NCBI GenBank assembly: GCA_964496875.1
Contig: CAZCBH010000002.1
Location: 62,001-126,000, forward strand
Source of the DNA: RI-106 sp964496875
GTDB lineage: Bacteria; Cyanobacteriota; Vampirovibrionia; Obscuribacterales; Obscuribacteraceae
Length of the DNA stretch: 64,000 nucleotides
Direction: 5' to 3'
The translations under genes and the position numbers were made by a program. Below are positions 17,776 through 25,978 of this stretch, piece by piece. The first letter of the stretch is position 1, and each line of letters starts with the position of its first letter. The notes below the pieces were generated by a model. That model saw only the letters and a list, made by a program, of their open reading frames with translations. It was not told where the DNA came from and ran no database searches.

Positions 17776-18993
17776 ATGGACCAAGGCGAGACTCCCAAGA
17801 AAACTGAAGGGACCGGCACAAGCGATGCCGGCCGCAAGATTGAATCGCAAACAGAAGATTCCGCTGATTTCTCTAAAGATCTCGGTCTGGGCTTTTCCAG
17901 CTTCAACGATATTATGAAGCTCAATAGCCTGGAGCCGTCCGGAGATGCGTCTCAGGGCACTACCGGCAGTGAACGGGTAGAAGGCTTTCCGCAGTTGCCC
18001 GACGGCAGCAAGCTCCTGGAGATGATGCGTGACCGAGAACGAGATCAAGAACAAGATAAAGGGCGCTTGCCTTTTGGCTTGCCGCAGGGACGCAGATTCG
18101 AGTTTCCGACAAGACCGACTATCGGTGCTATGCCCCCGGGCAATTTCTTCTTGAATGACAGGATGAAGCAGGGGATTATGGAGGTAATTCAAAAAGTCGG
18201 GCCGGAACTAGGTGTCAATCTCGATCCTTCCCGGGGAGAGCTTAATCTCAATATGGATTTTGCTTCGATTTACGATCGTTCGGTACCCAGAGATTCGCCT
18301 GAATACAGTCCTGAAGTGCGCGCCATGCTGGCCGGCCTGAAGAATCTCAGTCTGTCTGCCGACAGCATAAGAATGAGTTTCGACGGCGAGAAAGTACTCT
18401 CCATGGGTGATAAAGGTATTGCGGCCCAGTACAAGATGGCGCTGGGTACCAGAAACGGCGAAACCGCCATTAGGGTCGATACCACTGAAACCAGTCTCAA
18501 CCTCAGTGATATAGAAGGCATGCAGGTGTTGGAGCGTTCCGGTCGCAGGCTGGATGTCCACGCGATTAACTTCGACACGAAAGATCCAAAGGACCCTCGG
18601 GGCAGTATCACCATGGACAATCCCATGCCCAGACCTCAGTTTCTGCCAGGGGCTGTACCCTGGCCCGAGACCGTGACTGTTCCCATGCTCATTCCCCAGG
18701 ACCAAAAGGCCGAACTGGCTGAGAAGCTCCCTTCTGCAATCCGGGCGATTGACGCTGTCCGAGCCGGCGCCAAATCGGGAGATTTGACCGAGACGATGCG
18801 AAAGGTCAGCCTTGCCGATATGGGCGATATGCTGAGCTGGAGCTTTAAGAACCGCAGCACCATAGATTTTGCTTCGAGCTGGAAGACCCCGGATATCCGA
18901 TCTATGGTTCCGGGAGGACGCGAGAACCCGAATCCTGAAACTAATCCTGGTTCCAGAAGATTCCTACCGGATCCTCGTCGAATGCGCTATTGA
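17776..18993 (+). CDS. Hydrophilic protein of unknown function
   Basis: A 405-residue soluble protein without signal peptide. The first 130 residues are low complexity, rich in Asp, Glu, Gly and Pro, and probably disordered. Residues about 140-310 look folded, alpha then beta (MKQGIMEVIQKVGPELGVNLD, GEKVLSMGDKGIAAQYKMAL, TAIRVDTTETSLNLSDIEG). The C-terminus has MLIPQDQKAELAEKLPSAIRAIDAVRAG and a Pro/Asn/Arg-rich tail. No Shine-Dalgarno is visible before the ATG (TAATTTTT). The polar style recalls the truncated protein at the left edge of the window, but I see no shared motif. Family not recognised. Confidence 0.7.
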   Translation: MDQGETPKKTEGTGTSDAGRKIESQTEDSADFSKDLGLGFSSFNDIMKLNSLEPSGDASQGTTGSERVEGFPQLPDGSKLLEMMRDRERDQEQDKGRLPFGLPQGRRFEFPTRPTIGAMPPGNFFLNDRMKQGIMEVIQKVGPELGVNLDPSRGELNLNMDFASIYDRSVPRDSPEYSPEVRAMLAGLKNLSLSADSIRMSFDGEKVLSMGDKGIAAQYKMALGTRNGETAIRVDTTETSLNLSDIEGMQVLERSGRRLDVHAINFDTKDPKDPRGSITMDNPMPRPQFLPGAVPWPETVTVPMLIPQDQKAELAEKLPSAIRAIDAVRAGAKSGDLTETMRKVSLADMGDMLSWSFKNRSTIDFASSWKTPDIRSMVPGGRENPNPETNPGSRRFLPDPRRMRY

Positions 18994-19132
18994 GCTTTTT
19001 CCGGACCCCGGCAGATTTTCAATAATCGAGCAAATTTGTCTGCCGATTAGTATAATTTATCATCAAACCAGGCGGTTTCTCTGTTGATATTGGGCATTAA
19101 CAGATATGGACTTTTGTTTTGTGAGGAATTCA

Positions 19133-19720
19133 ATGAAAGTTTTTACCATGTCGTCTCTGGCTCTGACCTTGTCGGTGTTGCTCCCGGTGGCAGCGATCGC
19201 TGAGCCCCAGGCACCTGTTCCTGTTTCGACCAGGACTCCGGTGGCAAAAGCGGCAGCTAAAACAAGCGCCAGCCTTGCCGAAGCCCGTTCTTTGATTATC
19301 ACACTCCAGGGTTACGGTGAAGAACTGGAAACTCCTGCTCCCGAGGTCTTCAAAAAGCTGCAGGATAGAATTTCTCCGGTTATTTCCCGGTTGCGTCAGG
19401 AAGGACGTTCTGTGGATGCCAAAAGACTGGCACAGTGGAACCAGTCTGTCGCAAAGCAGCTTTATACCGAAGATTCGGAAGCCTATAAAATCGCTTCCCG
19501 GGACATGAAACTGGCAAGCAGTTCTTTAGCTGTGGTTTCGCCGACGGCTGTCAAACCGCAGCCCGGTGTCAAAGGTTCCCAGAGCGGAGCCGAGCAAAAT
19601 GGTGGTCAGGCTGTTTCTGTCGAGGAGGCAGAGCGACAAGCCGCTATTCAGCGGGAGGCGACCCGCAAGAGTGTCGAAGAGAACGACCGCATCATCAAGA
19701 AGTTGTTTCCAGGCAGATAA
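19133..19720 (+). CDS. Secreted protein of unknown function
   Basis: A 195-residue exported protein. The chosen ATG has GAGGA five to six bases upstream and begins a signal peptide (MKVFTMSSLALTLSVLLPVAAIAEP, cleavage near residue 23); an in-frame ATG nine codons earlier is less likely. The mature part is an Ala/Pro segment, then helices (LAEARSLIITLQGYGEELETPAPEVFKKLQDRI) and an Arg/Glu-rich coiled-coil end (EEAERQAAIQREATRKSVEENDRIIKKLF). A TATAAT at 19051-19056 may be its -10. A strong terminator follows the stop. Family unknown. Confidence 0.72.
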   Translation: MKVFTMSSLALTLSVLLPVAAIAEPQAPVPVSTRTPVAKAAAKTSASLAEARSLIITLQGYGEELETPAPEVFKKLQDRISPVISRLRQEGRSVDAKRLAQWNQSVAKQLYTEDSEAYKIASRDMKLASSSLAVVSPTAVKPQPGVKGSQSGAEQNGGQAVSVEEAERQAAIQREATRKSVEENDRIIKKLFPGR

Positions 19721-19740
19721 TAAGGCTATTTGAGAAGTAA

Positions 19741-19767
19741 CCGGGCAGGTTTTCCTGCCCGGTTTTT
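19741..19767 (+). terminator. Rho-independent terminator
   Basis: A perfect nine-base stem CCGGGCAGG/CCTGCCCGG closes a TTTT loop and is followed by TTTTT. It lies 20 bases after the stop of the secreted protein gene and ends that transcript. The minus-strand side has no T-run. Confidence 0.93.
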
Positions 19768-19794
19768 CCGATCTTCGCCGGTTTTAATTCCGGC

Positions 19795-19890
19795 TTAGCC
19801 GCAACAGCCGCCGCCGCCTTTTTTCTCTTCTTCTTTTTTAGAACAGGTGTCTTTCTCTTGTTCTTGTTCTTTTTCTTGTTTGTCGCTCAT
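19795..19890 (-). CDS. 31-residue peptide with Gly4-Cys-Cys-Gly tail
   Basis: A small open frame with strong translation signals: AAGGAGA (19897-19903) lies six bases before the ATG. The product has a very hydrophilic Lys/Glu/Gln N-terminal half (MSDKQEKEQEQEKD), one Cys at residue 16, an EEEKK stretch, then GGGGCCG at the C-terminus. The vicinal Cys29-Cys30 suggests metal binding or a disulfide; a role in metal or redox handling is a guess. It sits alone between a plus-strand terminator and the end of the TPR-hydrolase gene. Codon use is plain, and the clean ribosome site makes chance unlikely. Confidence 0.72.
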   Translation of the reverse strand: MSDKQEKEQEQEKDTCSKKEEEKKGGGGCCG

Positions 19891-20014
19891 ATTCAATCTC
19901 CTTGAATCGGTTTTCTGGTGTCAACCGATGAACTTGTTGATACAGAAAATAATAGACCGGTCGACTAGTTTTGTCAATCTTGATATGTGGTTCGGTTGCT
20001 AAAGAACACAAAGG

Positions 20015-21769
20015 TTAACGCGCCGCGCTACCGGAGGCTCTTTTTTCTTCTTCCAGGCGGGAATGCGCGTTCATCCAGCCCACAACACCCAGGGTAATGC
20101 CGTTTCTATACTGACCGGACTCGAAGATAAGATGTTCGGTGCCGCCCACGACCACCATCGTTTTATCCTTTGAGGCGACCGCTTCGAAAAGGTCGTAGGT
20201 CCCCTTCGATTTAACCAGCCTGTCTTCGTCTCCCTGGAAAATAAGCACCGGCAGTTTGTCTATGGACCTGGCGTAGTCCACGTTCTTTTTCATGAAATTT
20301 CGAAATTCCAAAAGCTCTTTGGGGCTGAGACGAAGACGAGAATTGCGGTCAGTTTTCCATTCTTTTCGCAGACGTTTACTGCTGGTGGCGTGTCGCACTA
20401 CATACGGTGATATGTCGAGTCGTTCATGCTTGTCTTTTAAATAATTTAGACCGACTCGTACTTTCGTAAACGCCGGTTCATAGCGACTGCCGGATGGAAC
20501 CGAACAGATGATACCGGTAATTGATTCCGGCTCCATCGCGCCGAGTCGAAGCACAATGGCTCCTCCCATGGACTCGCCCAGCAAAAAGAGCGATGTGTCT
20601 GGATAATCGCGACTGATTGTTTCGACAATCAGCTTCAGGTCCTCGACGCAGCCTTTCATATCCAGGCGCTCGCTGCCTTTTGATTCGAGATAGGTTCCGA
20701 AGCCGCGGACATCGAAAGCGATGGTCATGATGCCTTCTGCGGCGATGTGGCGACCGAAGGACTCATAGGCTCCATGGTGCAGTCCAAGACCATGTACTGC
20801 TATGATGATGCCTTTTAGCGGTTTTCTGGGGTCGAGCCAGACCAGACCCGGTGCCTCTTCGGCCTGGTATTGATTTTTCCAGAGAGAGCAATGATCTTGC
20901 AGGATGCTTTTTTCTGTTGATGGTGATTTGTCAGGTCGATTCTCGAAGAGAAAGCTATCGGCCAGGCTATAGTCGGTTTCGACCTTGTTCCCGAAGAGAC
21001 AACTATCTATTCGGGCTTTTAGTTTCAGATCTTCTTCTGTGCTCGGCTCTTTGCTGATACCGTATTCGGTGAGAATGCGATCTCTGTTCGAGAGACGAAA
21101 TAGGTAAATCGCTTTGGCAAAGAGTTGTTTGCTCCTTTTGTCTTTCAACTTTCGATAGATGTCTGAGAGCTTGAGCAGACCCCAGCCATAGTTGATGTTT
21201 TCGGAGCCGAAAATTTCTCGGTCCAGTCTCACTGCCTCTTCTTGAAAGGAGCGGGCTTTTCTGAATTGTCCCAGAGATACATGGCAGCTGGCCAGGCTCA
21301 TGTACAACTTTCGTCTCAGCTTCGGGACTTCTGTCTCTTGCAAGAGATCGAGCGCTTCTCTGTATTTTTCTTCCGCTTCTGAGTAACGTCGCTGAAAGTA
21401 GAGGCATTCTGCCAGGTTATAGAGTTTTTCCACCGGACAGTATCGAATCTCTTTCGAACAGCCCAGCTTTATTGCTTTGTCTACCAACTTTTCGGCTTGA
21501 TAATACTGTCCCATGTTGAACTGACAGCCGGCAATATCCATGAGCAATTCGCTCTTCTCCTCGGGAGTATGGCTTCCTTTCTCCAGCTGCTTCTCCAGGA
21601 TTCTACGGGCTGCTTCATAGTTCTCCGCTTCGACCAGTTGCCGTACTTCGTCGCTGCGACCGCAGTCGGCGGCAAAGCCGGCTTTGATGGTGACGCAGGA
21701 GAAAAGTAGAAATAGAAACAATAACAAAATCAGATTCGGATCTGATTCTTTTCTGTTGCGGAAAGGCAT
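20015..21769 (-). CDS. Exported TPR protein fused to alpha/beta hydrolase (S33/monoacylglycerol-lipase type)
   Basis: A 584-residue two-part protein. A signal peptide (hydrophobic core 11-28, ending GFAA) is followed by four to five TPR-like units (about 38-235), for example EKLYNLAECLYFQRRYSEAEEKYREALDLL. The second half (about 315-565) is an alpha/beta hydrolase with an oxyanion region IIAVHGLGLHHGAY, nucleophile Ser400 in GESMG, probable acid Asp515 in GDEDRLV and His545 in GTEHLIF. Its style is that of serine aminopeptidase S33 or monoacylglycerol lipases. The open frame begins 26 codons earlier, but that would overlap the upstream TPR gene; this ATG leaves 25 bases. The two genes are probably one operon. 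Substrate unknown. Confidence 0.85.
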   Translation of the reverse strand: MPFRNRKESDPNLILLLFLFLLFSCVTIKAGFAADCGRSDEVRQLVEAENYEAARRILEKQLEKGSHTPEEKSELLMDIAGCQFNMGQYYQAEKLVDKAIKLGCSKEIRYCPVEKLYNLAECLYFQRRYSEAEEKYREALDLLQETEVPKLRRKLYMSLASCHVSLGQFRKARSFQEEAVRLDREIFGSENINYGWGLLKLSDIYRKLKDKRSKQLFAKAIYLFRLSNRDRILTEYGISKEPSTEEDLKLKARIDSCLFGNKVETDYSLADSFLFENRPDKSPSTEKSILQDHCSLWKNQYQAEEAPGLVWLDPRKPLKGIIIAVHGLGLHHGAYESFGRHIAAEGIMTIAFDVRGFGTYLESKGSERLDMKGCVEDLKLIVETISRDYPDTSLFLLGESMGGAIVLRLGAMEPESITGIICSVPSGSRYEPAFTKVRVGLNYLKDKHERLDISPYVVRHATSSKRLRKEWKTDRNSRLRLSPKELLEFRNFMKKNVDYARSIDKLPVLIFQGDEDRLVKSKGTYDLFEAVASKDKTMVVVGGTEHLIFESGQYRNGITLGVVGWMNAHSRLEEEKRASGSAAR

Positions 21770-21794
21770 ATCGTAGTCTCTGCAGGAGCCTACA

Positions 21795-22916
21795 TTATAT
21801 CGGAATGTACTCTTCCATGCTCTGGTAAGCTTCCGGCTGGGCGGCATAGGCTCCGCTCAGAACTCCGCTTGCCATGCGCTCCATCTGCTCTGCTTCTTCG
21901 GAGCGACCGGTGCGGTGGAGAAGGTCGGCATAGCCTCGCATCAGGTTTATAGTCTCGATATCGCCCGGACCGAAAAGATTCTGTTTCATGACCAGGGCTC
22001 TTTGATAGAGTGGTTCCGCTCTGTTGTAGTCTTCGCCGGAGTGATAGAGGACGGCAAGATTATTGATTGCGCAGGCCAGCTCTTTGCTGTCTAAAGGAGA
22101 GCTGCTCTCGAGAATCTGGACGGTTCGCTTGGCCCAGGGCTCTGCTTTTTCCAGCAAGCGGTTGTTGAAATAGAGTACAGAAATCTCTAGAGTGGTTTCG
22201 GCCAGGCTGACATGACCTGCACCAAGTTTGCTCATTTTGATTCCGTAGGCTTCGAGAAGATGGCGTTCCGCTTCTTGAATTCGACCCTGGCAGGAAAGAA
22301 GATTCGCCAGTTGATGGAGGGTGTTGCAATACTCAGGCGTGTCTTTGCCGCAGAGTTTGCCCAGTTCCAGGGCAAGGGCGGCGAAACGATCAAAGCCTTC
22401 TTTATTTCCCTGCTGGTGCTCCAGCTCGGCGTTCTCCAGGGCCTGCTGCCAGCGTGTCAAAATGCCGTCGGCTGCCGATTCGGGCTGGGCGTCTTTCGGG
22501 GGAGTGAGGGACTCCAGATCTCTTTTGAGGGCTATGACAGATTCGCTGTTTTCGCCAAACTGGCAGGATCTGGCGTGGATAGCATAGTTGAAGTACCGCT
22601 GACAGCTCTCGAAATCACCGAGCTGGTGACAGAGTCTGGCCAGGTCGTGGGCGGCGCAGGCGGCTTGCTCTGGCGAAGCGGCTACTTCGGTGGCTTTTAG
22701 ATATGCCAGCCTGGCGGAATCCAGCAAACCACGGCTCCAGGAGCAGCGACCCTGCAATATAAGAGTGTAGGCTTTCAGATCCGCGTTCTGGTCTATCTCT
22801 TCTACCACTTGCAGAGCCAATTGCAGTGCGATATGGGCCTTGTCGAGATCGCCTGAGCTAAGAGCCGCATCGGCCAGTTTTAGATGGTTTTGCCAGGTTG
22901 AGTAAGCGATGGACAT
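21795..22916 (-). CDS. Cytoplasmic TPR-repeat protein (kinesin light chain-like)
   Basis: A 373-residue protein made of TPR units. The second half shows the tight KLC-type pattern: LHQLANLLSCQGRIQEAERHLLEAYGI, LEISVLYFNNRLLEKAEPWAKRTVQIL, INNLAVLYHSGEDYNRAEPLYQRALVM and MRGYADLLHRTGRSEEAEQMERMA. No signal peptide is present when started at this ATG, which has AAGGA about nine bases upstream; an in-frame ATG 17 codons earlier lacks support. It lies upstream of the exported TPR-hydrolase gene in the same direction. A scaffold role is likely; the partner is unknown. Confidence 0.85.
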   Translation of the reverse strand: MSIAYSTWQNHLKLADAALSSGDLDKAHIALQLALQVVEEIDQNADLKAYTLILQGRCSWSRGLLDSARLAYLKATEVAASPEQAACAAHDLARLCHQLGDFESCQRYFNYAIHARSCQFGENSESVIALKRDLESLTPPKDAQPESAADGILTRWQQALENAELEHQQGNKEGFDRFAALALELGKLCGKDTPEYCNTLHQLANLLSCQGRIQEAERHLLEAYGIKMSKLGAGHVSLAETTLEISVLYFNNRLLEKAEPWAKRTVQILESSSPLDSKELACAINNLAVLYHSGEDYNRAEPLYQRALVMKQNLFGPGDIETINLMRGYADLLHRTGRSEEAEQMERMASGVLSGAYAAQPEAYQSMEEYIPI

Positions 22917-23088
22917 GTTAGATTCCTTAGACCGGGGATTGGAGCGAGTGGGGGAAATCGCCACCATGAAGAAGCCCCGAAGGCTGCTTTCATCTGGAGC
23001 GATTTCTAGGACCTTGTCTGTGAGCTTGGCCTATAATTTGCGATGCTAAGAACAATAAGTGATTTTTGTGGCACAAATGTGAAATGCT

Positions 23089-23790
23089 ATGGACGCCATT
23101 CCAGTAATCTATAGAGATGATCGGCTTATTTTCGTCGACAAGCCGACCGGGATGATTATTCATCGCGGTTATGATCGGGATCCGATAACTGTTGCCGACA
23201 TTGTCCGGGACAAGATCGTCGGTGCGCAGGTTTTTGCCTTACATAGACTGGATAGGGGTACTTCAGGCGTGGTGGGTTTTGCCCTCGATTCCGAGATGGC
23301 GGCGATGATGCAAGAGACCCTCAGAGATCCTGAGAACTCTGAAAAAGAGTACATTGCTCTGGTCCGGGGACCGATGAGGGAGCCTGTCGATCTTGATCAT
23401 CCGGTGCCGAATAAGCCTGGCGGTGAAAGGGTGCCTGCCCGGACCTTATTCTTGCCTGTTGCCACAACCGGGCGCTGGAGCCTGGTAAAAGCCTATCCGC
23501 GCACCGGGCGTTATCATCAGATCCGTCGACACCTTAAACATCTAAGCCTGCCTGTGGTCGGAGATACTAAATACGGCAAAGGCGAGGTCAATCGTCTTTT
23601 TCGCCAGGATTATTCCCTGGCCAGGCTCTTCTTACATGCTCATCGCCTGACCTTCAAGCATCCGGTCGGTGGAGAGCAGATCTCAATAAAAGCACCTTTA
23701 GACCAGGACCTTAAAAGGGTGATTCGGGAGCTTTTTGAAGGGGAGGCAGAGCTATTGCTTGAGACTACTACTACTTGCCGCCCAGGGTAG
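23089..23790 (+). CDS. RluA/TruC-family pseudouridine synthase
   Basis: A 233-residue RNA pseudouridine synthase. The catalytic motif is HRLDRGTSGVV with the nucleophile Asp55. Flanking family phrases are LIFVDKPTGMIIHRG near the start and YPRTGRYHQIRRHLKHLSLPVVGDTKYG, LFLHAHRLTFKHP later. There is no N-terminal S4 domain, and the length fits the TruC branch (uridine 65 of tRNA in Escherichia coli) better than RluC/D. The exact target base cannot be read from sequence. Its 3' end overlaps the convergent secreted-protein gene by 20 bases. Confidence 0.92.
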   Translation: MDAIPVIYRDDRLIFVDKPTGMIIHRGYDRDPITVADIVRDKIVGAQVFALHRLDRGTSGVVGFALDSEMAAMMQETLRDPENSEKEYIALVRGPMREPVDLDHPVPNKPGGERVPARTLFLPVATTGRWSLVKAYPRTGRYHQIRRHLKHLSLPVVGDTKYGKGEVNRLFRQDYSLARLFLHAHRLTFKHPVGGEQISIKAPLDQDLKRVIRELFEGEAELLLETTTTCRPG

Positions 23791-24502
23791 TGTCGATGGA
23801 GCGGCTCAATTGCTCCAGTTCGTTATACATAATTCTATGACGGTCGAAATTGCTTCCGCTCTGAGAGCGCAACTGGGATTCGAGATCATGGATGCGATTC
23901 TCCATCTTGAAGAGATCGTTGGCCTGGGTTCTGTTGATGCGGCCGGCGGCAAGCCCGTTGGCGATTCTTTGATAGAGCACATTGCCTGCTATGGGAACCG
24001 GCGGAGTGCCGGGCGCTACTGAAGTTGCCGCCGGTGTCGTGACCGCGGTGGCAGCCGGGGTGGCAACAGATGTAGAAGCCGGTACTGTGGCGCTTCCCGG
24101 TGCTGTTGTGCTGGTGTTATTAGTATAGTTCTGAATTTTAGTGCCCAGCGCTTCCATGGCGTGTACCATGGAGACTACCTCGGGGTCGTTCAGAGTGCCG
24201 TCGGCCATGGCCTGGGTGGCACTCTGTTTAATGGCGTTGAGCTCGTTGGTCAGCTCCGTAGCTTCGCCTGAGGTCAGTTTTCCCGATTGAATACCGGCCT
24301 GGATGTCGTTCTCCAGCCTGGACTGTTGCACCGCCAGATTGTTGAGGGTGGCTGCCTGGGCTCCACCGCCGCCTTTCTTGAGGACATTCTTGTCGACATA
24401 GTCTTTCATCATCTTCTGGAAATCCAGAGCCGAAGCAGGTAGTGGACTGACCATCGGAAGGACCAGTGAGATAAATAAAGTTGCGGCGAGCCTGCGCTTC
24501 AT
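23771..24502 (-). CDS. Secreted protein of unknown function with helical ends
   Basis: A 243-residue protein with a signal peptide (MKRRLAATLFISLVLPMVSPLPASA, cleavage near residue 25). The mature part starts with a helical domain (LNNLAVQQSRLENDIQAGIQSGKLTSGEATELTNELNAIKQ), then a Thr/Ala/Pro/Ser/Val linker of about 50 residues, then a second helical domain with a similar phrase (YQRIANGLAAGRINRTQANDLFKMENRIHDLE). The (A/S)G(K/R)(L/I)(T/N)xxxA phrases in both halves look like one repeated unit. Family not recognised. Confidence 0.72.
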   Translation of the reverse strand: MKRRLAATLFISLVLPMVSPLPASALDFQKMMKDYVDKNVLKKGGGGAQAATLNNLAVQQSRLENDIQAGIQSGKLTSGEATELTNELNAIKQSATQAMADGTLNDPEVVSMVHAMEALGTKIQNYTNNTSTTAPGSATVPASTSVATPAATAVTTPAATSVAPGTPPVPIAGNVLYQRIANGLAAGRINRTQANDLFKMENRIHDLESQLRSQSGSNFDRHRIMYNELEQLSRSIDTTLGGK

Positions 24503-24622
24503 GACAAATCCTCAAGGTAAGTTCTAGATCTGGCATTATTAAAGCACATATTGGCTGAAAAAATTCGGTTGTTACCGGGCGAAAGGCTCATGACCTTCCT
24601 GTGATGGTTCCCGGTGCGGGTA

Positions 24623-24910
24623 CTAGGAGTTCTGAACCTGTTTGCTCTCGTCCATGATCTTTTCGTAGATGCGCATCATCGCAGGCGCTAGAGAAGAGTT
24701 TCGAATATTGACTAGCAGATGCTCGATTACTTTCTCTTCTCGTTTTTCATCAAGAATAGGCACACCGTCGCGGGCTTTGAGGTAGCCAATTTCTCTGGCC
24801 AGATCCAGTCTGGTTTCGAGAAGATTGGTAATCTCTCTATCTATGGCGTCGATGGCGATTCTCATCTCGTGTATCTGATTGTCTTCGGCGCTTATATTCA
24901 TTTCTTGCAT
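24623..24910 (-). CDS. Chorismate mutase, AroQ class
   Basis: A 95-residue all-helical monofunctional chorismate mutase converting chorismate to prephenate. Compared with the Escherichia coli mutase domain the active-site residues appear in register with an offset of six: Arg17, Arg34, Lys45, Asp54, Arg57 and Glu58. AGAGGAA lies eight bases before the ATG. It follows DAHP synthase by 19 bases in the same operon. In other bacteria with this DAHP synthase type, a small AroQ mutase can bind the synthase and regulate it; that is possible here but not shown. It supplies prephenate to the upstream dehydrogenase-dehydratase. Confidence 0.93.
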   Translation of the reverse strand: MQEMNISAEDNQIHEMRIAIDAIDREITNLLETRLDLAREIGYLKARDGVPILDEKREEKVIEHLLVNIRNSSLAPAMMRIYEKIMDESKQVQNS

Positions 24911-24929
24911 TTCTGATATTCCTCTATAT

Positions 24930-25787
24930 TCAAGCTACTTTTCTAGCAGGGATTCTCTTTGGCGCCGGCAGCGATCTGCCTACCGCTCTTGCTATGCCGT
25001 CGAGAGAGTGAATCAGCTCACAAAGCTCCGGCAGGGTCAGGGCTTGTTTCGCGTCTGATACCGAGCGCTCCGGTACTGGATGTGCTTCTATGATGAGACC
25101 GTCTGCACCACAGGCGATAGCGGCTCTGGACAGGTCCGGGATTATATCGGCTCTACCGGCGGCATGGCTGGGGTCAACCAGAACCGGAAGGTGGGTCATC
25201 TGTTTAAGAACAGCTACCGCTCCCAGATCAAGGACATTTCTTGTGCTCTGGTCATAACTGCGGATACCTCTTTCGCAGAGAATTACCTTTTCGTTGCCTT
25301 CGGCCATGATGTATTCGGCGGCGAGAATAAGCTCTTCTATGGTGGAGGAGAGACCGCGTTTGAGCAGGATGGGCTTATTAGATCTGCCCAACGCTTTTAA
25401 AAGCTCGAAGTTCTGCATATTGCGCGAGCCCACTTGCAGGATATCGAGATGGTCGAGGGCGATTTCGAGATGCTCTTTCGACATCACTTCGGAGACGAAA
25501 GGCATGCCGGAGATTTTGCGAGTCTCTTCCACGATGGTAAGCCCGTCGGCTCCCAGTCCCTGGAAAGCGTAGGGGGAGGTTCTCGGTTTGAACAGACCGC
25601 CTCGGATGGCGTTAATCGGAGAGGTGGAGAGGACGGCTGCTACCTCTTTCATTTGATCCATATCTTCAATGGCGCAGGGACCGCCGATAAGAAGCAGTTC
25701 TTTGTCCCCCACCCGGCAGTCCCCGCTAATTACGATGCTGCTTCTGTCATTTGCATGCTTCTTGCGAGCTAGTTTGGCTTCCAACAT
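24930..25787 (-). CDS. aroF: 3-deoxy-7-phosphoheptulonate (DAHP) synthase, type I-beta
   Basis: A 285-residue enzyme that condenses PEP with erythrose 4-phosphate, the first step of aromatic amino acid synthesis. It is the KDO8P-synthase-like (I-beta) type: LIGGPCAIE (33-41, metal-binding Cys38), IRGGLFKPRTSPYAFQGLG (61-79), LLKRGLSSTIEE, ILCERGIRSYD, VDPSHAAGR and IIEAHPVPE. The N-terminus is about 30 residues, so there is no ferredoxin-like or fused mutase regulatory domain. AGGAGA lies about seven bases before the ATG. Expression is apparently controlled by two tandem Tyr/Phe attenuators immediately upstream. The chorismate mutase gene follows. Confidence 0.95.
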   Translation of the reverse strand: MLEAKLARKKHANDRSSIVISGDCRVGDKELLLIGGPCAIEDMDQMKEVAAVLSTSPINAIRGGLFKPRTSPYAFQGLGADGLTIVEETRKISGMPFVSEVMSKEHLEIALDHLDILQVGSRNMQNFELLKALGRSNKPILLKRGLSSTIEELILAAEYIMAEGNEKVILCERGIRSYDQSTRNVLDLGAVAVLKQMTHLPVLVDPSHAAGRADIIPDLSRAAIACGADGLIIEAHPVPERSVSDAKQALTLPELCELIHSLDGIARAVGRSLPAPKRIPARKVA

Positions 25788-25804
25788 TTAAAAATCTCCT
25801 CTGT

Positions 25805-25839
25805 AAAATAAAAATCCGGACTTCTTTGGGAAGTCCGGA
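25805..25839 (-). terminator. Attenuator terminator 2 (before DAHP synthase)
   Basis: On the minus strand a perfect ten-base stem TCCGGACTTC/GAAGTCCGGA with a five-base CCAAA loop is followed by TTTTTATTTT. It stands 17 bases before the DAHP synthase ATG, so unless it is prevented from folding it stops transcription before that gene. Its 5' arm lies wholly inside the 3' arm of antiterminator 2. Confidence 0.93.
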
Positions 25840-25882
25840 GTCAACACATAACCTTGATGAACGACTCTACTCAGGACTTCCC
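25828..25882 (-). promoter_or_regulatory. Antiterminator pairing 2
   Basis: Arm A (25869-25882, GGGAAGTCCTGAGT) covers the last codons of leader peptide 2. Arm B (25828-25841, ACTCCGGACTTCCC) pairs with it over 13 of 14 positions. Arm B contains the whole 5' arm of terminator 2, so the two structures exclude each other. A ribosome stalled at the Tyr/Phe codons leaves arm A free and favours readthrough; one that reaches the stop covers arm A and lets the terminator fold. The pairing is seen; the mechanism is inferred from classical phe/trp attenuators. Confidence 0.85.
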
Positions 25883-25929
25883 CTGTTTGCGCTTCCAAAA
25901 AAATAAAAATAGGTATTGGCTGTGGTCAT
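25867..25929 (-). CDS. Tyr/Phe leader peptide 2 of the DAHP synthase operon
   Basis: A 20-residue leader peptide, MTTANTYFYFFGSANRGSPE, with five consecutive aromatic codons (Tyr-Phe-Tyr-Phe-Phe, TAT TTT TAT TTT TTT) followed by the antiterminator arm. AAGGGA (25937-25942) lies seven bases before the ATG, a good ribosome site. The last aromatic codon ends about 14 bases before arm A, suitable spacing for a stalled ribosome to leave arm A exposed. It is the second of two such peptides in a row. Confidence 0.9.
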   Translation of the reverse strand: MTTANTYFYFFGSANRGSPE

Positions 25930-25948
25930 TATCTTTTCCCTTATAAAC

Positions 25949-25978
25949 AAAAAACCGTGGAGCTCACGGTCCACGGTT
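25949..25978 (-). terminator. Attenuator terminator 1
   Basis: On the minus strand a nine-base perfect stem AACCGTGGA/TCCACGGTT with an eight-base loop runs into TTTTTT (two T from the arm and four after it). It lies between leader peptide 1 and the ribosome site of leader peptide 2. The first four bases of its 5' arm (AACC) are shared with the 3' arm of antiterminator 1. Confidence 0.9.

Noticed and set aside
19193..19200. HIP1 octamer GCGATCGC as a cyanobacterial mark
   Set aside because: I noticed only a single full copy by eye, so there is no sign of the over-representation that would carry lineage information.
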